NCBI RefSeq assembly: GCF_900094575.1
Contig: NZ_FMAE01000001.1
Span: 496,001-560,000 of the forward strand
Direction of reading: 5' to 3'
DNA from: Bradyrhizobium yuanmingense
GTDB taxonomy: Bacteria > Pseudomonadota > Alphaproteobacteria > Rhizobiales > Xanthobacteraceae
DNA: 64,000 nucleotides
Positions 9,474 to 17,360 of this stretch are shown piece after piece. Each line of letters starts with the position of its first letter. Position 1 is the stretch's first letter. A program made the translations under genes and the position numbers. The notes beneath the pieces are model-generated. The model saw only the letters and a program-made list of their open reading frames with translations. It ran no database searches and was not told where the DNA came from.

Positions 9474-9531
9474 GTCTCGCTCCTGGTGAGCTTGCACTGT
9501 TCGAGTATTCGACTTGCTGCGCCGGCCCATG

Positions 9532-10356
9532 TCAATGCGCGGTCCAACCGCCGTCGACCGGCAGCGCAACGCCGGTGATCGAGGCCGCCGCGTCCGTCGA
9601 CAGGAACACCGCGAGTGCGCCGAGCTCCTCGACCGCAACAAAGCGCTTGTTCGGCTGTTGCGCCAGCAGCACGTCGCGGATCACCTGATCGCGGGAGATG
9701 CCATGGGCCTTGGCCTGGCCGTCGATCTGCGCCTCGACCAGCGGCGTATGGACATAACCAGGGCAGATTGCGTTGCAGGTGATGCCCTGCTCCGCCGTCT
9801 CCAGCGCCGTCACCTTGGTGAGGCCGACGATGCCATGCTTGGCGGTGACATAGGCTGCCTTGAACGGCGAACCGACCAGGCCGTGCGTGGAGGCAATGTT
9901 GATGATCCGACCGAAACCGTGCTGCCGCATTGCCGGCAAGGCCAACCGCGTGGTGTGGAAGGCCGAGGACAGGTTGATTGCGAGGATCTGGTCCCACTTC
10001 TCGACCGGAAACTGGTCGAGCGGCGCGACATGCTGGATGCCGGCGTTGTTGACCAGGATGTCCAGCCGGCCGGATTGGGCCACCGTCGCCGCGATCATCT
10101 CGGCGATCGATTTCGGCCTCGTCATGTCCGCCGGCGAATAGCTGGCCTTGACGCCGAACTCGGCGGCGATCTGCTCGCGCGTCCGGCCGATCTCGCTGGC
10201 GACACCAAGGCCATTGAGCACGATGTCGGCGCCCGAGGCGGCGAGGGCCCGCGCGATACCGAGACCGATGCCGCTGGTCGACCCGGTGACAAGCGCCACC
10301 TTGCCGGCAAGCACGCGTGATGAAGCGGACGTCTGCGTCTTGATGGGAATATTCAT
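9532..10356 (-). CDS. bdhA: 3-hydroxybutyrate dehydrogenase (SDR family)
   Basis: NAD-dependent oxidation of 3-hydroxybutyrate to acetoacetate, a step in polyhydroxybutyrate breakdown. About 274 residues from the ATG at 10356 (AAGAGG upstream). The cofactor motif TGSTSGIG is at residues 24-31, then NNAGIQHVAPLDQFP, the catalytic Ser in IINIASTHGLVGS and YVTAKHG carrying Tyr and Lys. The stretch AICPGYVHTPLVEAQI and the C-terminal TGVALPVDGGWTAH match hydroxybutyrate dehydrogenases rather than general reductases. It is transcribed away from the LysR gene and into the patatin gene. Confidence 0.85.
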   Translation of the reverse strand: MNIPIKTQTSASSRVLAGKVALVTGSTSGIGLGIARALAASGADIVLNGLGVASEIGRTREQIAAEFGVKASYSPADMTRPKSIAEMIAATVAQSGRLDILVNNAGIQHVAPLDQFPVEKWDQILAINLSSAFHTTRLALPAMRQHGFGRIINIASTHGLVGSPFKAAYVTAKHGIVGLTKVTALETAEQGITCNAICPGYVHTPLVEAQIDGQAKAHGISRDQVIRDVLLAQQPNKRFVAVEELGALAVFLSTDAAASITGVALPVDGGWTAH

Positions 10357-10536
10357 GATCCAGACCTCTTCTCGGCGCGACACCGCGCCAGCCTGGAGCG
10401 AAATGTGCGGGATCTCCGGGATCTGCGGAAATGCCGGTTGGCTTCCGAGTCGATACGTCCGCGCTATCGCAGGCGGGATGTCATTTTTCGCCCTGATCGG
10501 CTAGATTTCCGGTCGATTTTTGCTGGGAGCCGATCC

Positions 10537-11424
10537 ATGGAAATGCACCAGGTCCGCTATTTCCTCGCGGTGGCGCAGCTCTTGAACTTCACGCGCGCGG
10601 CCGAGGAATGCAACGTCACGCAGCCCTCGCTGACGCGAGCGATCAAGCAGCTCGAGGCCGAGCTGGGCGGCGACCTGTTCCGCCGCGAACGCCCCGCCGC
10701 GCAATTGACTGAGCTCGGCCAGCGCATGCATCCACTCCTGAAGCAGTGCTATGACGCGGCCATCGGCGCGCGCTCGCTCGCCTCCTCGTTCAGGAGCGGA
10801 GAGATCGGTGCGCTCCGCATTGCGCTGACGCATTCGATCGACCTCGCTTTGCTGATTCCGCATCTCAACGAGATCAAGCGGCAGTTCAACCGGCTCGAAT
10901 TCCGCTTTCTCCGCGGCTCGGGCCGGGAGGTCGGCGACTTCCTGAAGAAGGGCGAAGCCGAGCTCGGCATTGCTGCCGAGATCGACGAGGCCTGGGACCG
11001 GCTGGATGTCTGGCCGCTGTTCACCGAGAGCTTCGAGCTCGTCGTCGGCGACGGGCATCGGCTGGCCGGCCGCAGCTCGGTCGAACTGGACGATCTGCGA
11101 TCAGAGCAGCTGCTGAGCCGAACCTTTTGCGAGCACGCGCGCCGCATCTCCGCGAGCCTGCGCGAGCACGGCATCGACATCGAACAGGGCCATGAGGTCT
11201 CGAACGAGCGCGACTTGATCGAGCTGGTCGAGGCCGAGATGGGCATCGCCATGGTGCCGCACACCTCGCCAGTGCCGGAGCGGCTGACCCGCGCCGCAGT
11301 CACGGGGCTGGACGCCCGCCGCACCGTCAATCTCTATGGGGTCGCCGGCCGGCAACGCACCGCCGTGGGCAACGCCGTGATGCGCATGCTGCGCGGCGCC
11401 GACTGGCGCGAGATCGCGGGGTAG
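10537..11424 (+). CDS. LysR-family transcriptional regulator
   Basis: DNA-binding activator or repressor of about 295 residues. The ATG at 10537 has GGGAG eight bases upstream. The N-terminal winged helix is plain (MHQVRYFLAVAQLLNFTRAAEECNVTQPSLTRAIKQLE), followed by a LysR substrate-binding domain (GALRIALTHSIDLALLIPHL, then ELVVGDGHRLA). It diverges from bdhA with 180 bp between them, the usual layout for a LysR regulator acting on its neighbour, but the ligand and target are unknown. The start of the helix-turn-helix resembles OxyR/CynR-like members. Confidence 0.85.
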   Translation: MEMHQVRYFLAVAQLLNFTRAAEECNVTQPSLTRAIKQLEAELGGDLFRRERPAAQLTELGQRMHPLLKQCYDAAIGARSLASSFRSGEIGALRIALTHSIDLALLIPHLNEIKRQFNRLEFRFLRGSGREVGDFLKKGEAELGIAAEIDEAWDRLDVWPLFTESFELVVGDGHRLAGRSSVELDDLRSEQLLSRTFCEHARRISASLREHGIDIEQGHEVSNERDLIELVEAEMGIAMVPHTSPVPERLTRAAVTGLDARRTVNLYGVAGRQRTAVGNAVMRMLRGADWREIAG

Positions 11425-11442
11425 TCTTTACAGTGTCGACCG

Positions 11443-11597
11443 CCCTTCCCCTCTCCCCCTGAGGGAGAGGGTGGCTCGCCGCATAGCGGCGAGACGGGTG
11501 AGGGGTATCTCTCCGCGACTCCAATCCTCATTTGTGATTGCGGAGGTACCCCCCTCATCCGGCGCTTCGCGCCACCTTCTCCCACAAGGGGGGAAGG
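11443..11597. repeat. Interspersed palindromic repeat, family B copy 1
   Basis: Arms CCCTCTCCC...GGGAGAGGGTGG at one end and GCCACCTTCTCCCACAAGGGG at the other, with inner GGGTGAGGGG/CCCCTCATC boxes. It sits between convergent LysR and peroxiredoxin-like genes. Other copies: 22524-22663, 34951-35090 and a divergent one at 38465-38655. Confidence 0.8.
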
Positions 11598-11610
11598 AAG
11601 AAAGCGTAGC

Positions 11611-12327
11611 TCAATTCTCCTGGCTCGCGCGCTCCAGCGCTTCGATCAGATCGTCAATCTCCATGCGCTTGCGGAAATCCGGATCGACAAAGCGGGCTTT
11701 CACGATGCCGTCGCGTCCGACCAGGAACACGGCCGGGATCGGCAGCATCCAGCCGTCATTGCCGTGGAATTTCGCCATGTCCTGATAGGACAACAATTGC
11801 TGGATCTCGGCACCTAACCAGATCGCGAGGTCGAGCGACAGCGCATAGCCGTTGTCGAGATCCGTCAGGATCGGAAACGGCGCGCCGGATTCGGCCTTGA
11901 GCTGCCCGGTATATTCCTGCGTCTCCGGCACGATCGCGACGACCTGCGCCCCCATCGCCTTGATGCGGTCCAGCGCCTGGACCACGGCGCGGACATTGAG
12001 CCGGCAATAGGGACACCAATGGCCGCGGAAGAACATCACCGCGACGGGGCCTCCCTCCAGCAGCGAGGGCAGCGACACGAGACGGCCACCCTCGTCGGGC
12101 AGCATGAACGGCGGCATCGGGTCGCCCGGCCGCGGCGCGGTCTCGCCGCCGCCGTTGTCGCTCAATCGCGCGACCAGGCGATCGACCGCCTCGCCATAGG
12201 CCGGAAAGACCTCGCGGCTGGCATCGGCATAGGCGCGGAGCTGTTCGTTCAGCGTGGTGTCCATGTCGCGGCAGCGCTGGAACGCGAGCCTGAGCTGTTC
12301 GGCATCGGCTGGCGAGAGAGACGTCAT
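11611..12327 (-). CDS. AhpC/TSA-type peroxiredoxin-like protein
   Basis: Thioredoxin-fold protein of about 238 residues from the ATG at 12327 (AGGAAG upstream). An N-terminal helical section of about 65 residues precedes the redoxin domain. The domain has FFRGHWCPYCRLNVRAV with Cys105 and Cys108, then IVPETQEYTGQLKAESGAPFPILTDLDN and PAVFLVGRDGIVKARFVDPDFRKRM. A CxxC at the N-terminus of the first helix fits an AhpC/TSA thiol peroxidase or disulfide reductase of the peroxiredoxin-like subfamily. No signal peptide, so cytoplasmic. Electron donor unknown. Confidence 0.82.
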   Translation of the reverse strand: MTSLSPADAEQLRLAFQRCRDMDTTLNEQLRAYADASREVFPAYGEAVDRLVARLSDNGGGETAPRPGDPMPPFMLPDEGGRLVSLPSLLEGGPVAVMFFRGHWCPYCRLNVRAVVQALDRIKAMGAQVVAIVPETQEYTGQLKAESGAPFPILTDLDNGYALSLDLAIWLGAEIQQLLSYQDMAKFHGNDGWMLPIPAVFLVGRDGIVKARFVDPDFRKRMEIDDLIEALERASQEN

Positions 12328-12343
12328 CTTCCTGCTCCGGCTT

Positions 12344-12387
12344 CCTTGCGGGCGAATATTAGTTTCCCGGTTCGCCCGCCCGCAAGG
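12344..12387. repeat. Inverted repeat in leader of the peroxiredoxin-like gene
   Basis: CCTTGCGGGCGAA (12344-12356) faces TTCGCCCG plus CAAGG on the other side (12371-12387) with a four-base bulge. It lies directly in front of the ribosome binding site, so it could be an operator or an mRNA structure. Confidence 0.45.
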
Positions 12388-12600
12388 GGCGACCGCAATC
12401 GGGCGTGCTGGCATCGGACGCCGGATGCTGCGAAAGCGGAAATGCCGATGCCCAATCGGTTCGATAGCTGCCGCCTATCGGCATAGCGCGGGGCTATCGC
12501 ATCGAAAGCAAGCCGGCATTTCAACATGGAAAAGGTCTCGACGAAGCTCCTGCCATAGCCCGCGGCCATCAGGGCTCGCGGCCAACAGAGGAGACTTTCC

Positions 12601-13080
12601 ATGTCTAGCCATCTCACAATGTCGCGCGTGGTTTGGACAGGCGTTGCCGTTCTCGGCGCGCTGACATTTGCGACGCCGGTTTTCGCCGGCGAATGTCCGG
12701 CCGGCAAGACCAAGCCGAATGCGCAGCCGATGGTCGACTACAAGCCTGTCGGCGTTACCGACGTGACGCTCGGCGCGATCGATCTCGGCAAGCAGCCCGC
12801 CCGTATTGAGGGCCGCGAGCTGCGCTTCCGCAAGCTGACCATCGAGCCCGGCGGCATCGTGCCCTGGCACAGCCATGACGACCGTCCGGCCCTGATCTTC
12901 GTGCAGCAGGGCGAGATCGTCGAATACGCCTCCAACTGCGTCGACCCGATCGTGCACAAGGCCGGCGACATCCGCCCCGAAGTCCACGGCACCTCGCACT
13001 GGTGGAAGAACATCGGCAAGGAGACCGTCATTCTCTATGTCGGCGACGTCCGCAAGGATCCCAACGACCGCCATATGTAA
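12601..13080 (+). CDS. Secreted cupin-domain protein
   Basis: A 159-residue protein with a signal peptide ending VFAG near residue 30, so probably periplasmic. GGAGACTTTCC precedes the ATG. The single cupin barrel shows PWHSHDDRPALIFVQQGEIVE, with His90 and His92 as likely metal ligands, and a later histidine in RPEVHGTSHWW. That histidine spacing is typical of small mononuclear metal cupins. Two cysteines (in GECP and SNC) could form a disulfide. Catalytic or binding role unknown. It stands alone between a divergent peroxiredoxin-like gene and a repeat element. Confidence 0.75.
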   Translation: MSSHLTMSRVVWTGVAVLGALTFATPVFAGECPAGKTKPNAQPMVDYKPVGVTDVTLGAIDLGKQPARIEGRELRFRKLTIEPGGIVPWHSHDDRPALIFVQQGEIVEYASNCVDPIVHKAGDIRPEVHGTSHWWKNIGKETVILYVGDVRKDPNDRHM

Positions 13081-13091
13081 TTCCGTGCGGC

Positions 13092-13258
13092 CATCCTTCG
13101 AGACGCCCGCTTCAGGCGGGCTCCTCAGGATGAGGACGGAGTGTGCGGCAGCAGCCTCGGCGGCCACGATGTCGCTTAGCCTCATCCTGAGGAGACCGCC
13201 ACCGGGTCCGCGCAGAGCGCGGCCCGATGACAGGCTCCGCGGTCGTCTCGAAGGACGA
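13092..13258. repeat. Interspersed palindromic repeat, family C copy 1
   Basis: Begins CATCCTTCGAGACGCCCGC and ends with the matching GTCTCGAAGGACG, with inner CTCAGGATGAGG/CCTCATCCTGAGG boxes. It lies between the cupin gene and the MFS gene and overlaps the longest open reading of the latter, which argues for the later MFS start. Second copy at 44521-44655. Confidence 0.8.
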
Positions 13259-13292
13259 GGCGCGCGCTCGGGGCATGAGGGAGCGCAACGAC

Positions 13293-14495
13293 ATGACCGA
13301 TCTTTCCGCATCGATCAAACCGATCGCGACGACGATGAATGCGCATTCCCCTGGCTTCGCGTTTCGCTCGCTCGTGATCGGCCTCACCGCATTCCTGACG
13401 GTCGTCGATCTCTTCGCGACGCAGGCGATCCTGCCCTCGCTGACACGGCACTACGGCGTCACACCCGCGGCAATGGGCTTTGCCGTCAATGCCAGCACCT
13501 TCGGCATGGCCGCAGCCAGCCTCGTCGTCGGCTTCTTCAGCCCGCGCATCGACCGGCGAACGGGCATCCTGCTCAGCCTGGCCCTGCTTGCGGTCCCCAC
13601 CAGCCTGCTTGCTGTCGCGCCCAATCTTGCCGTCTTCACCGCGTTGCGGGTCGCGCAGGGCCTGAGCATGGCGTCCGCCTTCGCGCTCACCCTCGCCTAT
13701 CTCGGCGAGCAATGCAGCGCCATGGACGCCGGCGGCGCCTTTGCCGCCTACATCACCGGCAATGTCGCCAGCAACCTCGTCGGCCGGCTGATCTCGGCCG
13801 CATTGGCCGATGGCCTCGGCCTCGCCTGGAACTTCTACTTCTTCGCGGCGCTCAATCTTACCGGCGCAGCGCTGGTCTATTTCACCGTCAACCGCGTGCG
13901 GCCGATGCATGCGATGATGCCGGCGGCTGCGCCGCTCGCCGCCACCATCGCGCATTGGCGCAATCCGCAGCTGCGCGCCTCTTTCGGCATCGGCTTCTGC
14001 ATCCTGTTCGCCTTCATCGGTACCTTCACCTACGTCAATTTCGTGCTGGTGCGGCCGCCGCTGTCGCTCGGCATGATGGATCTCGGCCTCGTCTATTTCG
14101 TCTTCCTGCCGTCGATCGTCACGACGCTTCTGGCCGGCAGGGTGGCGGCGCGGCTGGGAACGCGGCCCACGATCTGGGGCGCGCTCGCTGTTGCCGGGCT
14201 CGGCCTGCCCTTGATGCTGTCGCCGCGTCTGGGCGAAGTGCTCGCCGGCATGGTCCTGGTCGGGGTCGGCACATTCTTCGCACAGGCCGCCGCGACGGGT
14301 TTCGTCGGACAGGCCGCAGCCGACAATCGCGGCATCGCCAGCGGGACCTATCTTACGTGTTACTTCTGCGGCGGACTGGTCGGCACCGCCGTGCTTGGGC
14401 GCCTGTTCGACGCTTTCGGATGGCAGGCGTGCGTATTCGGCGTGGGCGCGGCGCTCGCTGCCGCAGCCCTGCTTACATTCGCCCTGAAACGCTAG
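13293..14495 (+). CDS. MFS transporter
   Basis: About 400 residues with twelve predicted membrane segments. The start at 13293 (GGGAG nine bases upstream) avoids the repeat element covered by the longer reading. It has a major facilitator motif A-like loop after the second helix (GFFSPRIDRRTGILLSLALL) and its related copy in the C-terminal half (AGRVAARLGTRPTIWGAL). Resembles the YnfM/inner-membrane transport family of drug or arabinose-type exporters. Its stop codon overlaps the fixS stop on the other strand (shared CTAG). Substrate unknown. Confidence 0.82.
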   Translation: MTDLSASIKPIATTMNAHSPGFAFRSLVIGLTAFLTVVDLFATQAILPSLTRHYGVTPAAMGFAVNASTFGMAAASLVVGFFSPRIDRRTGILLSLALLAVPTSLLAVAPNLAVFTALRVAQGLSMASAFALTLAYLGEQCSAMDAGGAFAAYITGNVASNLVGRLISAALADGLGLAWNFYFFAALNLTGAALVYFTVNRVRPMHAMMPAAAPLAATIAHWRNPQLRASFGIGFCILFAFIGTFTYVNFVLVRPPLSLGMMDLGLVYFVFLPSIVTTLLAGRVAARLGTRPTIWGALAVAGLGLPLMLSPRLGEVLAGMVLVGVGTFFAQAAATGFVGQAAADNRGIASGTYLTCYFCGGLVGTAVLGRLFDAFGWQACVFGVGAALAAAALLTFALKR

Positions 14496-14659
14496 CGCTT
14501 GGCCGGCGCTTCCTGCGGCGGCTCGTCGTCGGCGATCGCGCGCCAGGCGGCGCCGTCGAGATCGTCGTACTGGCCGCTCCTGAGCGACCACAGGAAAGCG
14601 ACGAGACCGGCACCTCCGAGCATCAATGCTAGCGGGACCAGGATGACCAGTATCTCCAT
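14492..14659 (-). CDS. fixS: cbb3 oxidase maturation protein FixS/CcoS
   Basis: A 55-residue single-span membrane protein needed to insert heme and copper into cbb3 oxidase. Residues 3-25 are hydrophobic (VILVPLALMLGGAGLVAFLW), followed by the family-typical SLRSGQYDDLDGAAWRAI. The ATG overlaps the fixI stop (TAATG). The last gene of fixGHIS. Its stop and that of the convergent MFS gene share the palindrome CTAG. Confidence 0.93.
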   Translation of the reverse strand: MEILVILVPLALMLGGAGLVAFLWSLRSGQYDDLDGAAWRAIADDEPPQEAPAKR

Positions 14660-16848
14660 TACACGATCTCCCGCGAGGCGCTGCGGGCGCGCAGCGAGTT
14701 CAGCATCACCAGGATCGACGATCCGCTCATGGCGGCAGCGGCGATCAGGGGCGTCACGACGCCGCTGATCGCAACCGGCACCGCGAGCACATTGTAGCCG
14801 ATCGCAAGCCAGAGGTTCTGCCGCATCAAATGCAGCGCCTTGCGCGAGGCGTCGATGGCGGCAACCACCGGCGCCAGCGGCCGGCCGAGGAAGACGAGAT
14901 CGGCGGTGGCCTGGCTGAGATGCGCGGCCGAGATCGGCGACATCGAGACATGGGCCGCCGCGAGCGATGGCGCATCGTTCATGCCGTCGCCGACCATCAG
15001 CACTTTCGCACCGCGCCGTTTCAGCTCCTCGATCCGCGCGATCTTGTCGGCCGGGGTGACGCCGGCGCGCCACTCGGGGATGTCGAGCGATTGGGCCGCG
15101 GCCTTCACGGCCGGCTCGCGATCGCCGGACAGGATCTCGATGCCGATGTTGCGCGCCTTCAGAGCCGCGATCACCGCCTTGGCATCGGGTCGCAGGCCCT
15201 GGCGAACCGAGAGGATGAATTTTTCGCTGCCCTTGCTGAACGCGACGATGGAAGCTTCGGGATCGACCAAGGCGCTGGCGACCAGCGCCTCGGCACCGCA
15301 GAAGGAGGGACGGCCGAGGCGAAGCTCGAGGCCGTCGACGGTCGCACGGACACCCTGCCCGGCCTCCTCCACCGCACTGAGGATCGGAGACTTCGCACCG
15401 GCAGCTTGCGCGACGGCGGCAGCCACCGGGTGATGGCTCGACAGTGCGAGCCGGCCGGCGAGTTCGAAGACATCGGCGGGAATGTCGGCGGCATTCATCA
15501 CTTCGAGCTCGGGCAGCGTCAGCGTGCCGGTCTTGTCAAAGATCACATGGTCGGCTTCAGCCAGCCGCTCGATCGCATCGCCCGCATTGAGCAGCACACC
15601 GGCCTTGAACATCGCGCCCGAGGCCACCGTCTGCACCGTCGGGATCGCAAGCCCTAGGGCGCAGGGACAGGTGATGATCAGCACGGCGACGCCGGTCACG
15701 ATCGCATCGTGCCAGCTCGCACCGGCGAGGACCCATCCGAGAATGGTCAGGAGCGCGGTCGCATGCACCACCGGCGCATAGAGCCGCGAGGCCCGATCGG
15801 CGAGGCGCATGTAGCGCGAGCGCGCCTGGAGCGCGTTGTCGAGCAGCCGCGTGATCTCGGCGAGTAGCGTCGCCTCGGAGGCCGCCGAGACCCGCACCCG
15901 CAAGCTGCCGGAGATGTTCATCGATCCCGCATAAACCGGCGTGCCCTGCTCGGCCGTGACATAGAGCGTCTCGCCGGTGATCAGGCTCTGGTCGATCTCG
16001 GAACGCCCTTCGATCACGGTGCCGTCGACCGCGCAGCGCTCGCCGGGCCGGAGCAGCACGATGTCGCCCGGGTTGATCGCCGCAACCGGCACCTGCGAGA
16101 TCTCGTCGGGCCCGATGAACTTCGCCGCCGTCTCCGCCTTCAGCGCGGCGAGATTGCCGGCGACCGCGCGGGTCCGCCGCCGCATGTTCTGGTCGAGGAA
16201 GCGGCCGACCAGGAGGAAGGTCAGCAGCATGATCGCGGCGTCGAAATAGGCATGCTCGGCGTGGTGGATGGTCTCGACCACGGACATGCCGAGCGCCAGG
16301 ATCACGCCGATCGAAATCGGCACATCCATGTTGGTGGTCTTGGCCGACAGAGCGCGCCAGGCCGAGCGAAAGAACGGCTGGCCGGCATAGGCCGCCGCCG
16401 GCAGCGCGATCAGCGCCGACAGCCAGTGGAAGAAATCGCGCTGCTCCGGCAGCATGTCCGAGACGTTGCCGGACCACACTGGGATCGACAGCATCATCAC
16501 GTTCATGGTGGCGAACGCGGCGACCCCGAGGCAGCGCAGCAGGAAGCGGGATTCGGCGACCTCGGCCACTTCCGCACTCTCGGTCTCGAACGGATAGGCC
16601 TTGTAGCCGAGCTCTTCGAGCCGGTCGATGAAACGGCCGGGGTCGAGCGTGCCCGCCTTCCATTCCAGCGCGACGCGGCGGTCGGTGAGGTTGACGCGCG
16701 CCAGGGTGACGTCGGGGATGGCCGAGAGCCCGCGCTCGATCTTGGCCATGCAGCCGGCGCAGTGGACGCCCTCGACGGCGAGATCGATGTGACGGAGGCC
16801 CTCGCCCGCATCGCGGACGTAGTGAGAGAAATCGCGCGTGACCTGCAT
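14659..16848 (-). CDS. fixI: Copper-transporting P1B-type ATPase FixI/CcoI
   Basis: Copper pump (729 residues) supplying the cbb3 oxidase. In order: an N-terminal heavy-metal domain with GVHCAGC (Cys30, Cys33), membrane segments, the phosphatase motif TGE (LITGETLY), the transport motif CPC in ITCPCALGL, the phosphorylation loop DKTGTLT, the SSHHPVA motif of metal ATPases and the hinge GDGMNDAP. In known FixI/CcoI proteins, export of Cu+ to the periplasmic side feeds the CuB centre rather than resistance. It sits in fixGHIS with an 11-bp gap from fixH and overlaps fixS by one base. Confidence 0.95.
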   Translation of the reverse strand: MQVTRDFSHYVRDAGEGLRHIDLAVEGVHCAGCMAKIERGLSAIPDVTLARVNLTDRRVALEWKAGTLDPGRFIDRLEELGYKAYPFETESAEVAEVAESRFLLRCLGVAAFATMNVMMLSIPVWSGNVSDMLPEQRDFFHWLSALIALPAAAYAGQPFFRSAWRALSAKTTNMDVPISIGVILALGMSVVETIHHAEHAYFDAAIMLLTFLLVGRFLDQNMRRRTRAVAGNLAALKAETAAKFIGPDEISQVPVAAINPGDIVLLRPGERCAVDGTVIEGRSEIDQSLITGETLYVTAEQGTPVYAGSMNISGSLRVRVSAASEATLLAEITRLLDNALQARSRYMRLADRASRLYAPVVHATALLTILGWVLAGASWHDAIVTGVAVLIITCPCALGLAIPTVQTVASGAMFKAGVLLNAGDAIERLAEADHVIFDKTGTLTLPELEVMNAADIPADVFELAGRLALSSHHPVAAAVAQAAGAKSPILSAVEEAGQGVRATVDGLELRLGRPSFCGAEALVASALVDPEASIVAFSKGSEKFILSVRQGLRPDAKAVIAALKARNIGIEILSGDREPAVKAAAQSLDIPEWRAGVTPADKIARIEELKRRGAKVLMVGDGMNDAPSLAAAHVSMSPISAAHLSQATADLVFLGRPLAPVVAAIDASRKALHLMRQNLWLAIGYNVLAVPVAISGVVTPLIAAAAMSGSSILVMLNSLRARSASREIV

Positions 16849-16859
16849 GACGGAATCCT

Positions 16860-17345
16860 TCAGTTCAGGATCACGCGGTTGCGCGACATGAACACGCGCG
16901 TCCCCCGCGCCTCACCCTCGATCACCAGGTCCCATTGGCCCGGCGCGACGGACACCGCATTGCCGCGATAGAGGCCGATGCCGGATTCGCTGAGCTCGAC
17001 GGCGAGGTCGGCGCGCTTGTCGGTCGGCCGCTCCAGCCGGCCGCCGAACTTCAGCCCGGAGATCGGCTGGCCGCCGGCGTCGCGGGCCTCGACCTGGACC
17101 GAGGCGCCGCCATCGTTGCGGCGCTCGACATGGGCGTTGACCTTCCACTTCCGCGCGGCCTGGTCCTGCGCCGCCGAGATCTCGCGATCGTAGACGAGGC
17201 CCGCGGCATAGGGGCTGTCGACGTCGGTGCCGGGCAGCGTTGCGATGGCGAGCTTCATCATGGTGGCATTGACGCCGATCACGAGGCCGAAGAAAGCGAC
17301 CAGCATCAGGAAAACCTTGGTTCCGGTCAGCGGCTTGGATGACAT
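16860..17345 (-). CDS. fixH: cbb3 oxidase assembly protein FixH/CcoH
   Basis: A 161-residue membrane-anchored protein with one N-terminal helix (TKVFLMLVAFFGLVIGVN) and a periplasmic beta-rich domain. SPYAAGLVYDREISAAQDQ is the family hallmark. CcoH proteins bind the oxidase and assist its assembly. Located between fixG (15-bp gap) and fixI (11-bp gap). Its length matches other FixH proteins. Confidence 0.93.
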   Translation of the reverse strand: MSSKPLTGTKVFLMLVAFFGLVIGVNATMMKLAIATLPGTDVDSPYAAGLVYDREISAAQDQAARKWKVNAHVERRNDGGASVQVEARDAGGQPISGLKFGGRLERPTDKRADLAVELSESGIGLYRGNAVSVAPGQWDLVIEGEARGTRVFMSRNRVILN

Positions 17346-17360
17346 GGTGGTCTCCTGATC

